Shown here piece by piece: positions 44,194 through 53,107 of a stretch of DNA of 64,000 nt (position 1 is its first letter; each line of letters begins with the position of its first letter). The position numbers and the translations under genes were made by a program. The DNA comes from Magnetococcales bacterium (GTDB lineage: Bacteria; Pseudomonadota; Magnetococcia; Magnetococcales; JADGCH01): positions 1-64,000 of the forward strand of contig JADGCH010000001.1 in NCBI GenBank assembly GCA_015229115.1. Reading direction: 5' to 3'. The notes beneath the pieces are model-generated. The model was not told where the DNA came from and ran no database searches. It was given only the letters and a program-made list of their open reading frames with translations.

Positions 44194-45486
44194 ATGGAGT
44201 CCATGGCGCCACCGTCCGATAACCGTCATCAGTCGATCCACAATGCCCATTTGATGTGGCATGGCCGGGAGTTTTTTGGTAGTTACCAGGAGCTGGTGCT
44301 GAACAGCGCCTTTCAACCTATCTTCAGTCTGGCCCATAAGCGTATGGTCGGTGTGGAGGCCTTGGTGCGTGGCCGAAATGCCGATGGGAAGGCGGTGATG
44401 CCCGACCAGCTGTTTCAGTTGCCTGGGACCCTCGACGATCAATTGCATCTGGATCGCATCATCCGGTCGATGCACGTAGGCAATTTTTCTGTCATGCAGC
44501 GTCATCCTGCCTGGCTGTTTCTGAATCTCAATCCCAACCTGATTATTCATGGGGCCAGGAATGGGGTGCTGTTTACCGAGGAGCTGCTGCAGAATTTTGG
44601 CGTGTCATCCCACCAGATTGTCGTTGAGCTGCTGGAGAAACGCATTGCGGATGAACAGGCACTGGAAGAAGTCATCGCCCATTATCGTGCCATGAACTGT
44701 CTCATTGCCATTGACGACTTTGGTGCCGGTCGTTCCAATTTCGACCGTATCTGGCGTTTCAGACCGGATATCATCAAGTTCGACCGTTCCCTGATTGTCC
44801 ATGCCGCCTGCAATCCCCTGGCACGCCGTATTCTGCCGAGTCTGGTCAAGCTGGCCCACGAGGTCGGCTGTCTGGCGCTGATCGAAGGCATCGAGACCGA
44901 GGAAGAAGCACTGATTGCCATGGACTGTGATGCCGATTTTGTCCAGGGTTACCTGTTTGCCCGTCCCGTTGCCTGGGTGGCGTTACCGCAGCACGCTGCC
45001 GCACCACTGGTTAGCCAGCTGTCCAGTCAGTGGCGCAGCGTCATGGAGCAGGATCAGCAGGCGTGGCAGCACACGGTTGAACCCTACAAGGCGGCCTTTG
45101 CCGTGGCACTGCAGGCCATTCGCCAGGATACCACCATCGAAATTGCCAGTCGCTCGCTGTTGGCGGCTCACCCGCAGATTCGGCGCTGTTTTTTGCTCAA
45201 CAACGATGGTGTGCAAATCAGTCACAATATTGGGCGTCATCGATCGCTTGCCAGCAGTCAGCACGACATGGACCAGGACCGCTTTTCTCCTCTGAACGAC
45301 GCTGAGCAGGCCGATTGGTCACGACGGCCCTATTTTCGTCAGGCGATGCAACATCCAGAACAGATCCAGGTGGTGGGTCCCTATCTCTCCATTCCCGATC
45401 TAAGCCTCTGTCTGACCTTGTCGGCAAGTATCCTGCATCATGGTGAGAGGATGGTCTATTGCTGTGATCTCGATTTTAGCGGCTGA
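44194..45486 (+). CDS. EAL-domain c-di-GMP phosphodiesterase with C-terminal sensor-like domain
   Basis: The 430-residue protein has an EAL domain (about 25-265) with all catalytic elements: VGVEALVRG, NLNPNL, ELLEKRI, AIDDFGAGRSNFD, KFDRSLI, EGIETEEE and VQGYLFARP. It should hydrolyse c-di-GMP. The C-terminal 150 residues (IEIASRSLLAAHPQIRRCFLLNNDGVQIS, VVGPYLSIPD) resemble a Cache/PDC sensor, but with no membrane span, so it would be cytosolic. ATG at 44194 is used; an ATG at 44203 is an alternative with a closer GGAG. Confidence 0.92.
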   Translation: MESMAPPSDNRHQSIHNAHLMWHGREFFGSYQELVLNSAFQPIFSLAHKRMVGVEALVRGRNADGKAVMPDQLFQLPGTLDDQLHLDRIIRSMHVGNFSVMQRHPAWLFLNLNPNLIIHGARNGVLFTEELLQNFGVSSHQIVVELLEKRIADEQALEEVIAHYRAMNCLIAIDDFGAGRSNFDRIWRFRPDIIKFDRSLIVHAACNPLARRILPSLVKLAHEVGCLALIEGIETEEEALIAMDCDADFVQGYLFARPVAWVALPQHAAAPLVSQLSSQWRSVMEQDQQAWQHTVEPYKAAFAVALQAIRQDTTIEIASRSLLAAHPQIRRCFLLNNDGVQISHNIGRHRSLASSQHDMDQDRFSPLNDAEQADWSRRPYFRQAMQHPEQIQVVGPYLSIPDLSLCLTLSASILHHGERMVYCCDLDFSG

Positions 45487-45500
45487 GAAAGGTACCTCCA

Positions 45501-47804
45501 TTGGCTCGTTCACCCCGTTCTGCGACCGATTTGCGTCAGGCAGCGCTCTATTACCACCGCCAGCCCAGGGCCGGCAAGATTGCCATACAGCCCACCAAGC
45601 AGCTGACCAACCAGTATGATCTGTCCATGGCCTATTCACCCGGGGTAGCGGCTGCCTGCGAAGCCATCGTTGCCGATCCGGTCGAGGTCAACACCCTGAC
45701 GGCACGGGCCAATCTGGTTGGCGTGGTGACCAATGGCACCGCTGTGCTGGGATTGGGAGCCATTGGCCCCCTGGCCGCCAAACCGGTTATGGAAGGCAAG
45801 GCGGTATTGTTTAAGCGCTTTGCCGGTATTGATGTGTTTGATATCGAGATTGCCGAGTCAGACCCGGACCGGCTGGTGGAGATCATCGCCGCTTTGGAGC
45901 CAACCTTTGGCGGTATCAACCTGGAGGATATCAAGGCGCCGGAATGCTTCTACATCGAACGCAAACTGCGTGAGCGCATGAAGATCCCGGTATTCCATGA
46001 TGACCAGCATGGTACCGCCATTGTTGTGGCAGCAGCGATTCTAAATGGATTGAAACTGGTCAACAAGCCATTACACCAGATCAAGCTGGTCACGTCAGGT
46101 GCTGGGGCAGCGGCTTTGGCCTGTCTTGATTTGCTGGTCAAGATGGGTCTGACGGCTGAGCAGATCTGGGTAACCGATATCGATGGTCTGGTCCATGTCG
46201 GTCGTGAAACCGGCATGGATGAGATCAAGAGCCGCTATGCCAAGTCAACCACGGCGCGTACCTTGGCCGATGTCATGGAGGGTGCCGATGTCTTTCTCGG
46301 CCTTTCCGCAGGAGGTGTGGTCTCAACGGCTATGGTGGCCAGCATGGCCGAGCAGCCCATCATTCTGGCCCTGGCCAATCCGGTGCCGGAGATCATGCCG
46401 GAGCTGGTACGTTCGGTACGCAGCGATGCCCTGATCGCTACCGGACGCTCGGACTATCCCAACCAGGTCAACAACGTGCTCTGTTTCCCCTTCATTTTTC
46501 GTGGTGCTCTGGATGTTGGGGCGACCACCATTACCGATGCCATGAATCTGGCCGCCGTTCAGGCCCTGGTTGAGCTGGCCCAGGCCGAGATGTCTGATGT
46601 GGTTCAGGAGGTCTATGGTGAACCCCTGACAGGCTTTGGGCCAGACTACCTCATTCCACGACCGTTCGATCCGCGTCTGATCGTCCGGATTGCGCCGGCA
46701 GTGGCCCGTGCCGCTATCGACTCAGGGGTAGCGACCCGGCCGTTGGCCAATTTTGACCGTTACGTTGAGCATCTAAACGAGTTTGTTTATCACTCCGGCA
46801 TGATCATGAAGCCCATCTTTACCCATGCCAAACGGGCACCCAAGCGCATTGTCATGGCTGAGGGGGAAGATGAACGGGTGTTGCGGGCGGTGCAGGTCAT
46901 TGTCGATGAGGGCATGGCACAACCGATCCTGATTGGCCATGCCGCGCTGATTGCCGAGCGCATTGAGCAGGCCGGCCTGCGGTTGGAACCGGGTGTTGAT
47001 TTTGACGTCATTGAGCCAGACCATCACGCTCATTTTGAACGGTACTGGCGCGAATACTACCGTTTGATGGTACGCAGGGGCGTATCCGCCGACGATGCCA
47101 TGCGGCAGATGCGGCGCCATAACAGCCTGATCGGAGCTATGGCGGTGCATCTAGGGGATGCCGATGGACTGGTGTGCGGCACATTTGGTCATTATGCACT
47201 GCATAGCCGCCTTGTCGGTCATGTCATCGGTTATGCAGCCAACATGAACCACTATGCCGCCATGAACCTGCTGATGCTGCCCGGTCGCACCCTGTTTCTC
47301 ACCGACACTTACGTCAACTATGATCCGACGGCAGAACAGCTGGCCGAGATCACCATGTCGGCGTGCAGCACCATCCGCCGTTTTGGCATCATCCCTCGCG
47401 TGGCCCTGCTATCGCACGCATCGTTCGGGACCGATGAAACGCCTTCCGCAGTCAAGATGCGTACCGTGTTGCGATTGATCAACGAACGGGCGCCCTATCT
47501 TGAGGTCGATGGCGAGATGCACGGCGACGCAGCCTTGGACGAGCAGATCCGCCAGCGCGTCATGCCTTCCTGCCATTTGGCCAATAACGCCAATCTGCTG
47601 GTGATGCCCAACCTCGATGCTGCCAACATCTCCTTTAACCTGCTCAAGGTGGCTGCCGGGGACAATCTCACCGTTGGACCGATCCTGCTCGGGGCCGCCA
47701 AGCCGGTTCACATCCTGACGCCTACGGCTACCGTGCGCCGTATTGTCAATATGATCGCCCTGACTGTTGTCGAGGCAGACCGGAAAAATATGACACCGTT
47801 GTAG
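45501..47804 (+). CDS. maeB: NADP-dependent malic enzyme with phosphotransacetylase-like domain
   Basis: The 767-residue protein joins a malic enzyme (1-about 400; [44 protein letters not shown]) to a C-terminal phosphate acetyltransferase-like domain (about 430-760), as in MaeB. It oxidatively decarboxylates malate to pyruvate with NADPH production; the second domain is regulatory and binds acetyl-CoA. Start is TTG, 8 nt after AAAGG. It converges with waaA, 12 nt apart. Confidence 0.95.
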   Translation: MARSPRSATDLRQAALYYHRQPRAGKIAIQPTKQLTNQYDLSMAYSPGVAAACEAIVADPVEVNTLTARANLVGVVTNGTAVLGLGAIGPLAAKPVMEGKAVLFKRFAGIDVFDIEIAESDPDRLVEIIAALEPTFGGINLEDIKAPECFYIERKLRERMKIPVFHDDQHGTAIVVAAAILNGLKLVNKPLHQIKLVTSGAGAAALACLDLLVKMGLTAEQIWVTDIDGLVHVGRETGMDEIKSRYAKSTTARTLADVMEGADVFLGLSAGGVVSTAMVASMAEQPIILALANPVPEIMPELVRSVRSDALIATGRSDYPNQVNNVLCFPFIFRGALDVGATTITDAMNLAAVQALVELAQAEMSDVVQEVYGEPLTGFGPDYLIPRPFDPRLIVRIAPAVARAAIDSGVATRPLANFDRYVEHLNEFVYHSGMIMKPIFTHAKRAPKRIVMAEGEDERVLRAVQVIVDEGMAQPILIGHAALIAERIEQAGLRLEPGVDFDVIEPDHHAHFERYWREYYRLMVRRGVSADDAMRQMRRHNSLIGAMAVHLGDADGLVCGTFGHYALHSRLVGHVIGYAANMNHYAAMNLLMLPGRTLFLTDTYVNYDPTAEQLAEITMSACSTIRRFGIIPRVALLSHASFGTDETPSAVKMRTVLRLINERAPYLEVDGEMHGDAALDEQIRQRVMPSCHLANNANLLVMPNLDAANISFNLLKVAAGDNLTVGPILLGAAKPVHILTPTATVRRIVNMIALTVVEADRKNMTPL

Positions 47805-47816
47805 GGGGTGCAGCAG

Positions 47817-49112
47817 TCATGGACGGGCTAATTCCGGCAAAACCTGCTCCATCGCGGCCAGGGTGCGTGCCAGCGCACCGAGGTTTTGTTCGACCAGCTG
47901 ACGAGCGCGCAGTCCTGTCGTGCGGCGCTGTTCCGGATCGCTCAGCAATTGGTGCAGTTGGTGGTAGAGTGCGCTGGCGTCTTGGACCTGAAAGGCAGCC
48001 TGGGCTTCCAGCAGTTGCTGGGTAATCTCCTCAAAGTTGAAGGTGTGGGGACCAAACAGGGGCACCAGTCCCCAGGCCGCGGGTTCCAGTGGATTCTGTC
48101 CGCCATGGGGAATCAGGCTGCCACCGACAAAGGCCACATCAGCAATACCATACAGGCGTTGCAGCCAGCCAATCTCATCAACCAGAACGATCGGCTCCTG
48201 CCAATGACCATTGGTCAGGGAGAACAGCTGGCAGCGCAGACCCTGCTGGGCTATCAGCTGTTGCAGCTGGTGACTCCGTTCCGGATGGCGTGGTACCAGA
48301 ATAAGCCGTAACGTCGGAAAATCCCGTTGTAGTTGCTGGTAACAGGCCAGCAGGCTGGTTTCTTCGCCCGGATGGGTGCTGGCGGCAATCCAGACCAGAT
48401 GACCGGCAGGTTTAGGCAGACGTTGTTGCAGCGTCTGCATCGCTGACGCATCGGGTAAACAGAGCGCCTGTTCAAATTTGAGATTGCCAGTCACCACAAT
48501 GGGCGACTGGGGTGGAACCAGTGGACGCAGCCGCTCGGCATTAGCGCTCGATTGCATGGCAAATAACGCCACGGGAGCCAACAGGGCGCGCATGGCTAGG
48601 CGCACCCTGTGATAACCACGCCACGAACGTGGTGAGATGCGGCCGTTGACCATGATGACCGGTGCCCCTTGCTGGGCAATGGCCCAGATGAGGTTAGGCC
48701 ATAACTCGGTTTCCAGCAGGATCAGACAGCGGGGATGGATCTGCTCGACCACACGCTGGACCGTCCAGGGCAGATCGAGCGGCAGGAAGATATGACAGGC
48801 ATAATCGAGCCGATCCTGTACCACCTGCTGACCGGTGCGGGTTACGGTCGAGATGATAATGGGCCACTGCGGCACGCTTTGGTGCAGGGATTCGATCAGC
48901 GGTAAGGCCGCCATCACTTCCCCAACCGATACGGCATGAATCCAGCAGCAGGGTTTTCCACCGAGCTGTTGCAGCACGGCAGGGGGTAGGTAACCCAGCC
49001 GCTGCCGTAACGTACCACGGTATTTGCCGCCGCTGTAATAGCGATAAATCCACAACGGCAGGGTCGCAACGATCACCAGCAACAGCAGCAGCGTATAAAA
49101 CAGACGAATCAC
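47817..49112 (-). CDS. waaA: 3-deoxy-D-manno-octulosonic acid (Kdo) transferase
   Basis: The 431-residue enzyme adds Kdo to lipid IVA in lipopolysaccharide synthesis. An N-terminal membrane anchor (FYTLLLLLVIVATLPLWIY) is followed by the GT30 site WIHAVSVGEVMAALPL, and later by a CMP-Kdo-binding half with VGGSLIPHGGQNPLEPAAWG. Start is GTG, overlapping the rfbB stop by 4 nt. Its presence shows a Gram-negative outer membrane. Confidence 0.96.
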   Translation of the reverse strand: MIRLFYTLLLLLVIVATLPLWIYRYYSGGKYRGTLRQRLGYLPPAVLQQLGGKPCCWIHAVSVGEVMAALPLIESLHQSVPQWPIIISTVTRTGQQVVQDRLDYACHIFLPLDLPWTVQRVVEQIHPRCLILLETELWPNLIWAIAQQGAPVIMVNGRISPRSWRGYHRVRLAMRALLAPVALFAMQSSANAERLRPLVPPQSPIVVTGNLKFEQALCLPDASAMQTLQQRLPKPAGHLVWIAASTHPGEETSLLACYQQLQRDFPTLRLILVPRHPERSHQLQQLIAQQGLRCQLFSLTNGHWQEPIVLVDEIGWLQRLYGIADVAFVGGSLIPHGGQNPLEPAAWGLVPLFGPHTFNFEEITQQLLEAQAAFQVQDASALYHQLHQLLSDPEQRRTTGLRARQLVEQNLGALARTLAAMEQVLPELARP

Positions 49113-50122
49113 AAGCCCATATACCAGCGGATGGTTTGTTCCAGACCGTCGTCAAACGATACCTGCGGCCGCCAGCCGAGCTGTTGTTCGAGCTTGTTGC
49201 TGTCAAGGGAGTAACGCCAGTCGTGTCCTGGTCGGTCCGGCACGAAACGGATCAACTGGTCGTGGGGCGCACCAGAGGGGTGGAGGCGGTCAATCAGGGC
49301 ACAAATACGATGGATCAAATCGAGGTTGGCCCATTCATTGCTCGCGCCAATGTTGTACTGTTCACCGACCGGAGCGGTGCGAACCACGGTGTCGATACCG
49401 CTGCAATGGTCGCTGACATAGAGCCAGTCGCGCACGTTGCGGCCGTTGCCGTAAACCGGAATGGGATCACCGGCTAGGCAGGTGCGGATGACGGTGGGAA
49501 TCAGTTTCTCGCCATGCTGCCGTGGTCCGTAGTTGTTGGAACAGTTGGTCTGGGTCACCGGCAGGCCGTAAGTGTGGTGGTAGGCGCGTACCAGATGATC
49601 CGATCCAGCTTTGGCTGCCGAATAGGGCGAGTTGGGACGGTAAAGCGTCTCCTCATGGCAGGGCGGGTCGTCCGCCGTCAGAGAGCCGTAGACCTCGTCG
49701 GTTGATACATGATGGAACCGGCATTGATCGGGTTGGTAGTGGCGTTCCTGCAGCCAGAACAGGCGGCAACACTCCAGCAGGTTCCAGGTACCGACCAGAT
49801 TGGTCTGGATAAAGGCCGCCGATCCGGTGATGGAGCGGTCGACGTGGGTCTCGGCAGCAAAATGGACCACGGTGTCGATGTCGTGTTCACTCAGCAACTG
49901 GGACACCAGTGCCCGATCGCCAATATCTCCCTGGACGAAATGGTGGCGTTCCGGATCGGCCAGACCATCAAGATGGCTGAGTGAGCCGGCATAGGTGAGC
50001 AGATCGAGATTGACAATGCGTACGTGGGGATCGGAGCGCAGCAGGTAGTGAATAAAGTTGGCTCCGATGAAACCAGCTCCGCCGGTTACCAGCACCTTTC
50101 TGGGGGAGTAAGACGCTTTCAT
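49109..50122 (-). CDS. rfbB: dTDP-glucose 4,6-dehydratase
   Basis: About 337 residues of the extended SDR family. The enzyme makes dTDP-4-keto-6-deoxyglucose for O-antigen or glycan sugars. VLVTGGAGFIGANF, HFAAETHVDRSI, STDEVYGSL and the catalytic YSAAK are all present. The ATG at 50122 is preferred to a TTG at 50128. No rfbA, rfbC or rfbD is adjacent. It is divergent from mshL across 154 nt. Confidence 0.94.
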   Translation of the reverse strand: MKASYSPRKVLVTGGAGFIGANFIHYLLRSDPHVRIVNLDLLTYAGSLSHLDGLADPERHHFVQGDIGDRALVSQLLSEHDIDTVVHFAAETHVDRSITGSAAFIQTNLVGTWNLLECCRLFWLQERHYQPDQCRFHHVSTDEVYGSLTADDPPCHEETLYRPNSPYSAAKAGSDHLVRAYHHTYGLPVTQTNCSNNYGPRQHGEKLIPTVIRTCLAGDPIPVYGNGRNVRDWLYVSDHCSGIDTVVRTAPVGEQYNIGASNEWANLDLIHRICALIDRLHPSGAPHDQLIRFVPDRPGHDWRYSLDSNKLEQQLGWRPQVSFDDGLEQTIRWYMGL

Positions 50123-50167
50123 AGTCAAGACAGGGTCCTTTTTTCTGTGGCGGTGTGTGAATAAAAA

Positions 50168-50176
50168 TGCTACAAT
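50168..50176 (+). promoter_or_regulatory. Putative extended -10 promoter of the msh operon
   Basis: TGCTACAAT contains an extended TG and a TACAAT hexamer (5 of 6). No good -35 lies 17 nt upstream. The leader to the chosen mshL start would be about 94 nt. Confidence 0.35.
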
Positions 50177-50276
50177 AGGCTATTTAAGCATATTTTTAGT
50201 GGTTGTGGCAATCGGTGATGGTAGAGATGACGGCTTAATTTTGGATGGCGTTGTACCACATGGCGAGGTTTATTCC

Positions 50277-51884
50277 GTGAAAAATCATTTTGTTCAATAT
50301 GGTGTAGGGGCAGCATTGGTCTTGATGGCGGGATGCCAGAGTGCTCCGGTACCCCCGGTCTACCAGGGTGAGCAGGAGACCGAGGTTGAGCGGGATGTCA
50401 AACATCTCACGGCAGAAGCGCCGTCGCGACGGGTCAGCAGCACGATGGCCGAAATGAACCGCGATATTGAGGTTTATCGCGATACCGTCATCCCTGATAT
50501 GGAAGCACGTCGTGCCGCGCGCCCGGAGGCCGTGCCGGTGATACCGGAATACAATCCGCTCGACGATATTATGGTCTCGCTGGAGATGGACCGTGAGGAT
50601 GTGCGCCAGATTCTCCAGGCACTGGCGAAGATGACCAACATGAATCTGATGATTCACCCTAAAGTGGTTGAAAAACCACCGCTCATCAGTGTTAGTTTCC
50701 GCAACATGTCGGCCTCGACCGTGTTTCGTTCCATCCTGCAACTAGCCGATCTGCACGGCCAGATCGAAGAGAACATGCTCAAGGTCGATCCCTACGACGA
50801 AGCAACCATTCCTCTTGATTTCCTTGAGGTGGAGCGCAGCAGTGATTTTGCCATGGGCGGTGATGTGCTGGGCAAGGCCATGGAGGGCGGCGCCAGTGGT
50901 GGTGGCGGCGGTTCGAGTGGCGGGAGTGGCGACCTGAAAGGGAGCGTTTCCCTTCAGGGCAAGAGCAGCGCGGGCAACAACCCCTATGCCCAGATAGAAA
51001 AAGTCATTGAGGGTGTGCTGCCTAAGGGTGCGGCGGCGGAAGGTGGCGATGGTCCGCAATTCAGCGTCAACCGCATGGCAGGGACGCTCTATATCAAGGC
51101 TAAGCCATCGGTGATCAAGACGGTGCGTAAGCTGGTACAACAGCAGAAAGAGGCTCTGAGTCGCCAGGTGCTGATTGAGGCACGCATCATTGAGGTGAAA
51201 CTGAACGATAATTATCAGACCGGTATCGACTGGAATGTGCTGCGGCGGGGAAGCACCCTGGTGGGTATGGCATCGGCGCTGCGATCGGTCAACAAGGCAC
51301 TGGTGATGAGTGTCAAGGATGGTATCAACGGTAGCAATCTGACCCTTGACCTGTTCAAACAGTTTGGGGCCATATCGGTGCTGTCCAATCCGTCCATTCG
51401 CACCCGTAATGGCCAGCCGGCCATCGTTAGCGTGGGCACGTCAAGGCGTTATGTCAGTGGCAGTACCTCCACGCCGACGGGTCGTACGATCAACGGCGTT
51501 GCCGAGACCACCAGCACCTATCAGACTTCGCAGGCTTTTGACGGCTTGGTCATAGGCGTTGTGCCCTTTGTCGATTCCAAGGGTGATATTACCTTGTCGG
51601 TGCAACCGGTCAAGAGCAAGATTCAGCCAGGCAGTACCGAGCTTGATGCCAGGGTGAATCTGGCCTTTCCGGTCATTGAACTGGAGGAGATGAGTACCGT
51701 ACTCCATGTGCGTGATAACGATGTCATTTTCATGGGCGGGTTGATCAACCGTGACAAGAGCAACGATCGCACCGGTATTCCATTGCTATCGGAAATTCCA
51801 CTGCTGGGGCGACTGTTTACCAATAATGTCGATACCGGTGAGACACGCGAGCTGGTGCTGATGCTGCGGGTGAACGTGCTATGA
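50277..51884 (+). CDS. mshL: MSHA-type secretin lipoprotein MshL
   Basis: About 535 residues. The chosen GTG start gives a lipoprotein signal with lipobox LMAGC. Next come an N-domain (DREDVRQILQALAKMTNMNLMIHPKV), a Gly/Ser-rich loop (about 215-240) and a secretin core (QVLIEARIIEVKLND, SVGTSRRYVSG, VMFMGGLI-like IFMGGLINRDKS, IPLLGRLFTN). It forms the outer-membrane pore for a type IV pilus or type II secretion-like machine. GAGGT sits 8 nt before the GTG; an upstream ATG at 50157 overlaps the promoter region and lacks a signal peptide. Confidence 0.9.
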   Translation: MKNHFVQYGVGAALVLMAGCQSAPVPPVYQGEQETEVERDVKHLTAEAPSRRVSSTMAEMNRDIEVYRDTVIPDMEARRAARPEAVPVIPEYNPLDDIMVSLEMDREDVRQILQALAKMTNMNLMIHPKVVEKPPLISVSFRNMSASTVFRSILQLADLHGQIEENMLKVDPYDEATIPLDFLEVERSSDFAMGGDVLGKAMEGGASGGGGGSSGGSGDLKGSVSLQGKSSAGNNPYAQIEKVIEGVLPKGAAAEGGDGPQFSVNRMAGTLYIKAKPSVIKTVRKLVQQQKEALSRQVLIEARIIEVKLNDNYQTGIDWNVLRRGSTLVGMASALRSVNKALVMSVKDGINGSNLTLDLFKQFGAISVLSNPSIRTRNGQPAIVSVGTSRRYVSGSTSTPTGRTINGVAETTSTYQTSQAFDGLVIGVVPFVDSKGDITLSVQPVKSKIQPGSTELDARVNLAFPVIELEEMSTVLHVRDNDVIFMGGLINRDKSNDRTGIPLLSEIPLLGRLFTNNVDTGETRELVLMLRVNVL

Positions 51885-53107
51885 GCGTTGTCAACCGGGC
51901 GCTGCAGAAAATCCGGCACGACAAGCAAGGCGCCGCTGGTGCGGCTGTAAGACGATCTGGCGGTCCCGGGCGGGGCGGAGCGGCCAACGGCGGCGCAATC
52001 GGACAGCCGCTTGAACAGTCGCGTTGGCGTGACTACATGGTCAAGGCTGGAACGGTGCTGCTGGTTGTGGCAACGGCTGGTGTGGGCTGGTGGTTCTGGC
52101 GTGATGACAAGGATCGTGTGGCCCTAGTGGCCAACCGTGACAGCAAACCGGCTGGGGCCGCCGGTGAGGCTGCCGTGGTGGTGCCCGCGCAACCTGCCGC
52201 TGCCCAGCCCGTGCCTGTTGCCGAGGGGACTGCGATATCCGCACCAGAAGCTGCGGCTGTCGCTGTGGCTCCGGCGCAGCAGGATCCTCAACAGCCGGCA
52301 GCGGGCCCGTTACCGGCGCGCAAGAAGGCCGTCAGGCTGACTGCGGATGAGCTGTTTGCCCAGTACGAACAGAAGTTTGGCAAGCCGGCTACACCAGCAG
52401 CAGCTACGGCACCTGCCATTCCGGTAGCGGCCAAGCCGACTGCACCGGCGGCTGCCCCAGCGGCTTCGATACCTGTTGCCGCCGCCGCTGTCATTCCAGT
52501 GGTGGCCTCGGCGTCACTGGCACAGGCTGCCGTACCAGCGTCAGTGGCACCAGCAGCAACGGCAACGATGTCCCCGGCCTCCATGGCGGCTATGACCACC
52601 CAGATGGCGAAAATGGTGCCTGACCAGGAAGCTGCTCGTCCTGCGCCGGCTCAGGGCCTGCGTATGACTGTACAGGCGGCAGGCTCCCAGCCGAAAAAGG
52701 CTGATGCTGTAGCCTTACCGGATGAATTCCAGCAGGCTCGCAGTTCGATACGGGTGGTGCAGGTATCCAAGCTGGTGCGTGATATTCAGCAGGCCATCAC
52801 GCTCAAACACAAGGAAGTGGTGGAAAAGAACCTGCGTGAACTGGAAACCGTTCGTGGCGACCAGGATCCTTTTGTGCTGAATCTTTGGGCCTATTGGTGG
52901 CTGGTGCAGGAAGATTACGGTCGTGCCGAGCCTGTTTTGCAGCGCATCCTGCGTAAAAAGGCGCACGATCTGGAAGCATCGATCAACATGGTGGTCCTGG
53001 AAGTTAAGACCAGGCAGTTTGAGGCGGCGCGGAGCCGTCTGTCTGCCTTGCTGGAACTCTATCCGGCCGATGAGCGGCTGCGTCAGCTGCAACAGTCGCT
53101 GCCATGA
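51881..53107 (+). CDS. MshN-like membrane protein with TPR end
   Basis: The 408-residue protein starts MSVVNRALQKI, as MshN-type proteins do. It has one span (about 53-70, VLLVVATAGVGWWFW), a long Ala/Pro-rich low-complexity linker (80-260), and a TPR-like C-terminus (about 290-405; DPFVLNLWAYWWLVQEDYGRAEPVLQRIL). Position between mshL and mshM, with 4-nt overlaps on both sides, supports MshN. The linker probably spans the periplasm. Sequence similarity is limited to the ends, so the name is tentative. Confidence 0.75.
   Translation: MSVVNRALQKIRHDKQGAAGAAVRRSGGPGRGGAANGGAIGQPLEQSRWRDYMVKAGTVLLVVATAGVGWWFWRDDKDRVALVANRDSKPAGAAGEAAVVVPAQPAAAQPVPVAEGTAISAPEAAAVAVAPAQQDPQQPAAGPLPARKKAVRLTADELFAQYEQKFGKPATPAAATAPAIPVAAKPTAPAAAPAASIPVAAAAVIPVVASASLAQAAVPASVAPAATATMSPASMAAMTTQMAKMVPDQEAARPAPAQGLRMTVQAAGSQPKKADAVALPDEFQQARSSIRVVQVSKLVRDIQQAITLKHKEVVEKNLRELETVRGDQDPFVLNLWAYWWLVQEDYGRAEPVLQRILRKKAHDLEASINMVVLEVKTRQFEAARSRLSALLELYPADERLRQLQQSLP

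Noticed and set aside
52140-52650. DNA repeat array suggested by the Ala/Pro-rich part of the MshN-like gene
   Set aside because: The repetition is compositional low complexity within a coding linker, not a periodic DNA repeat.
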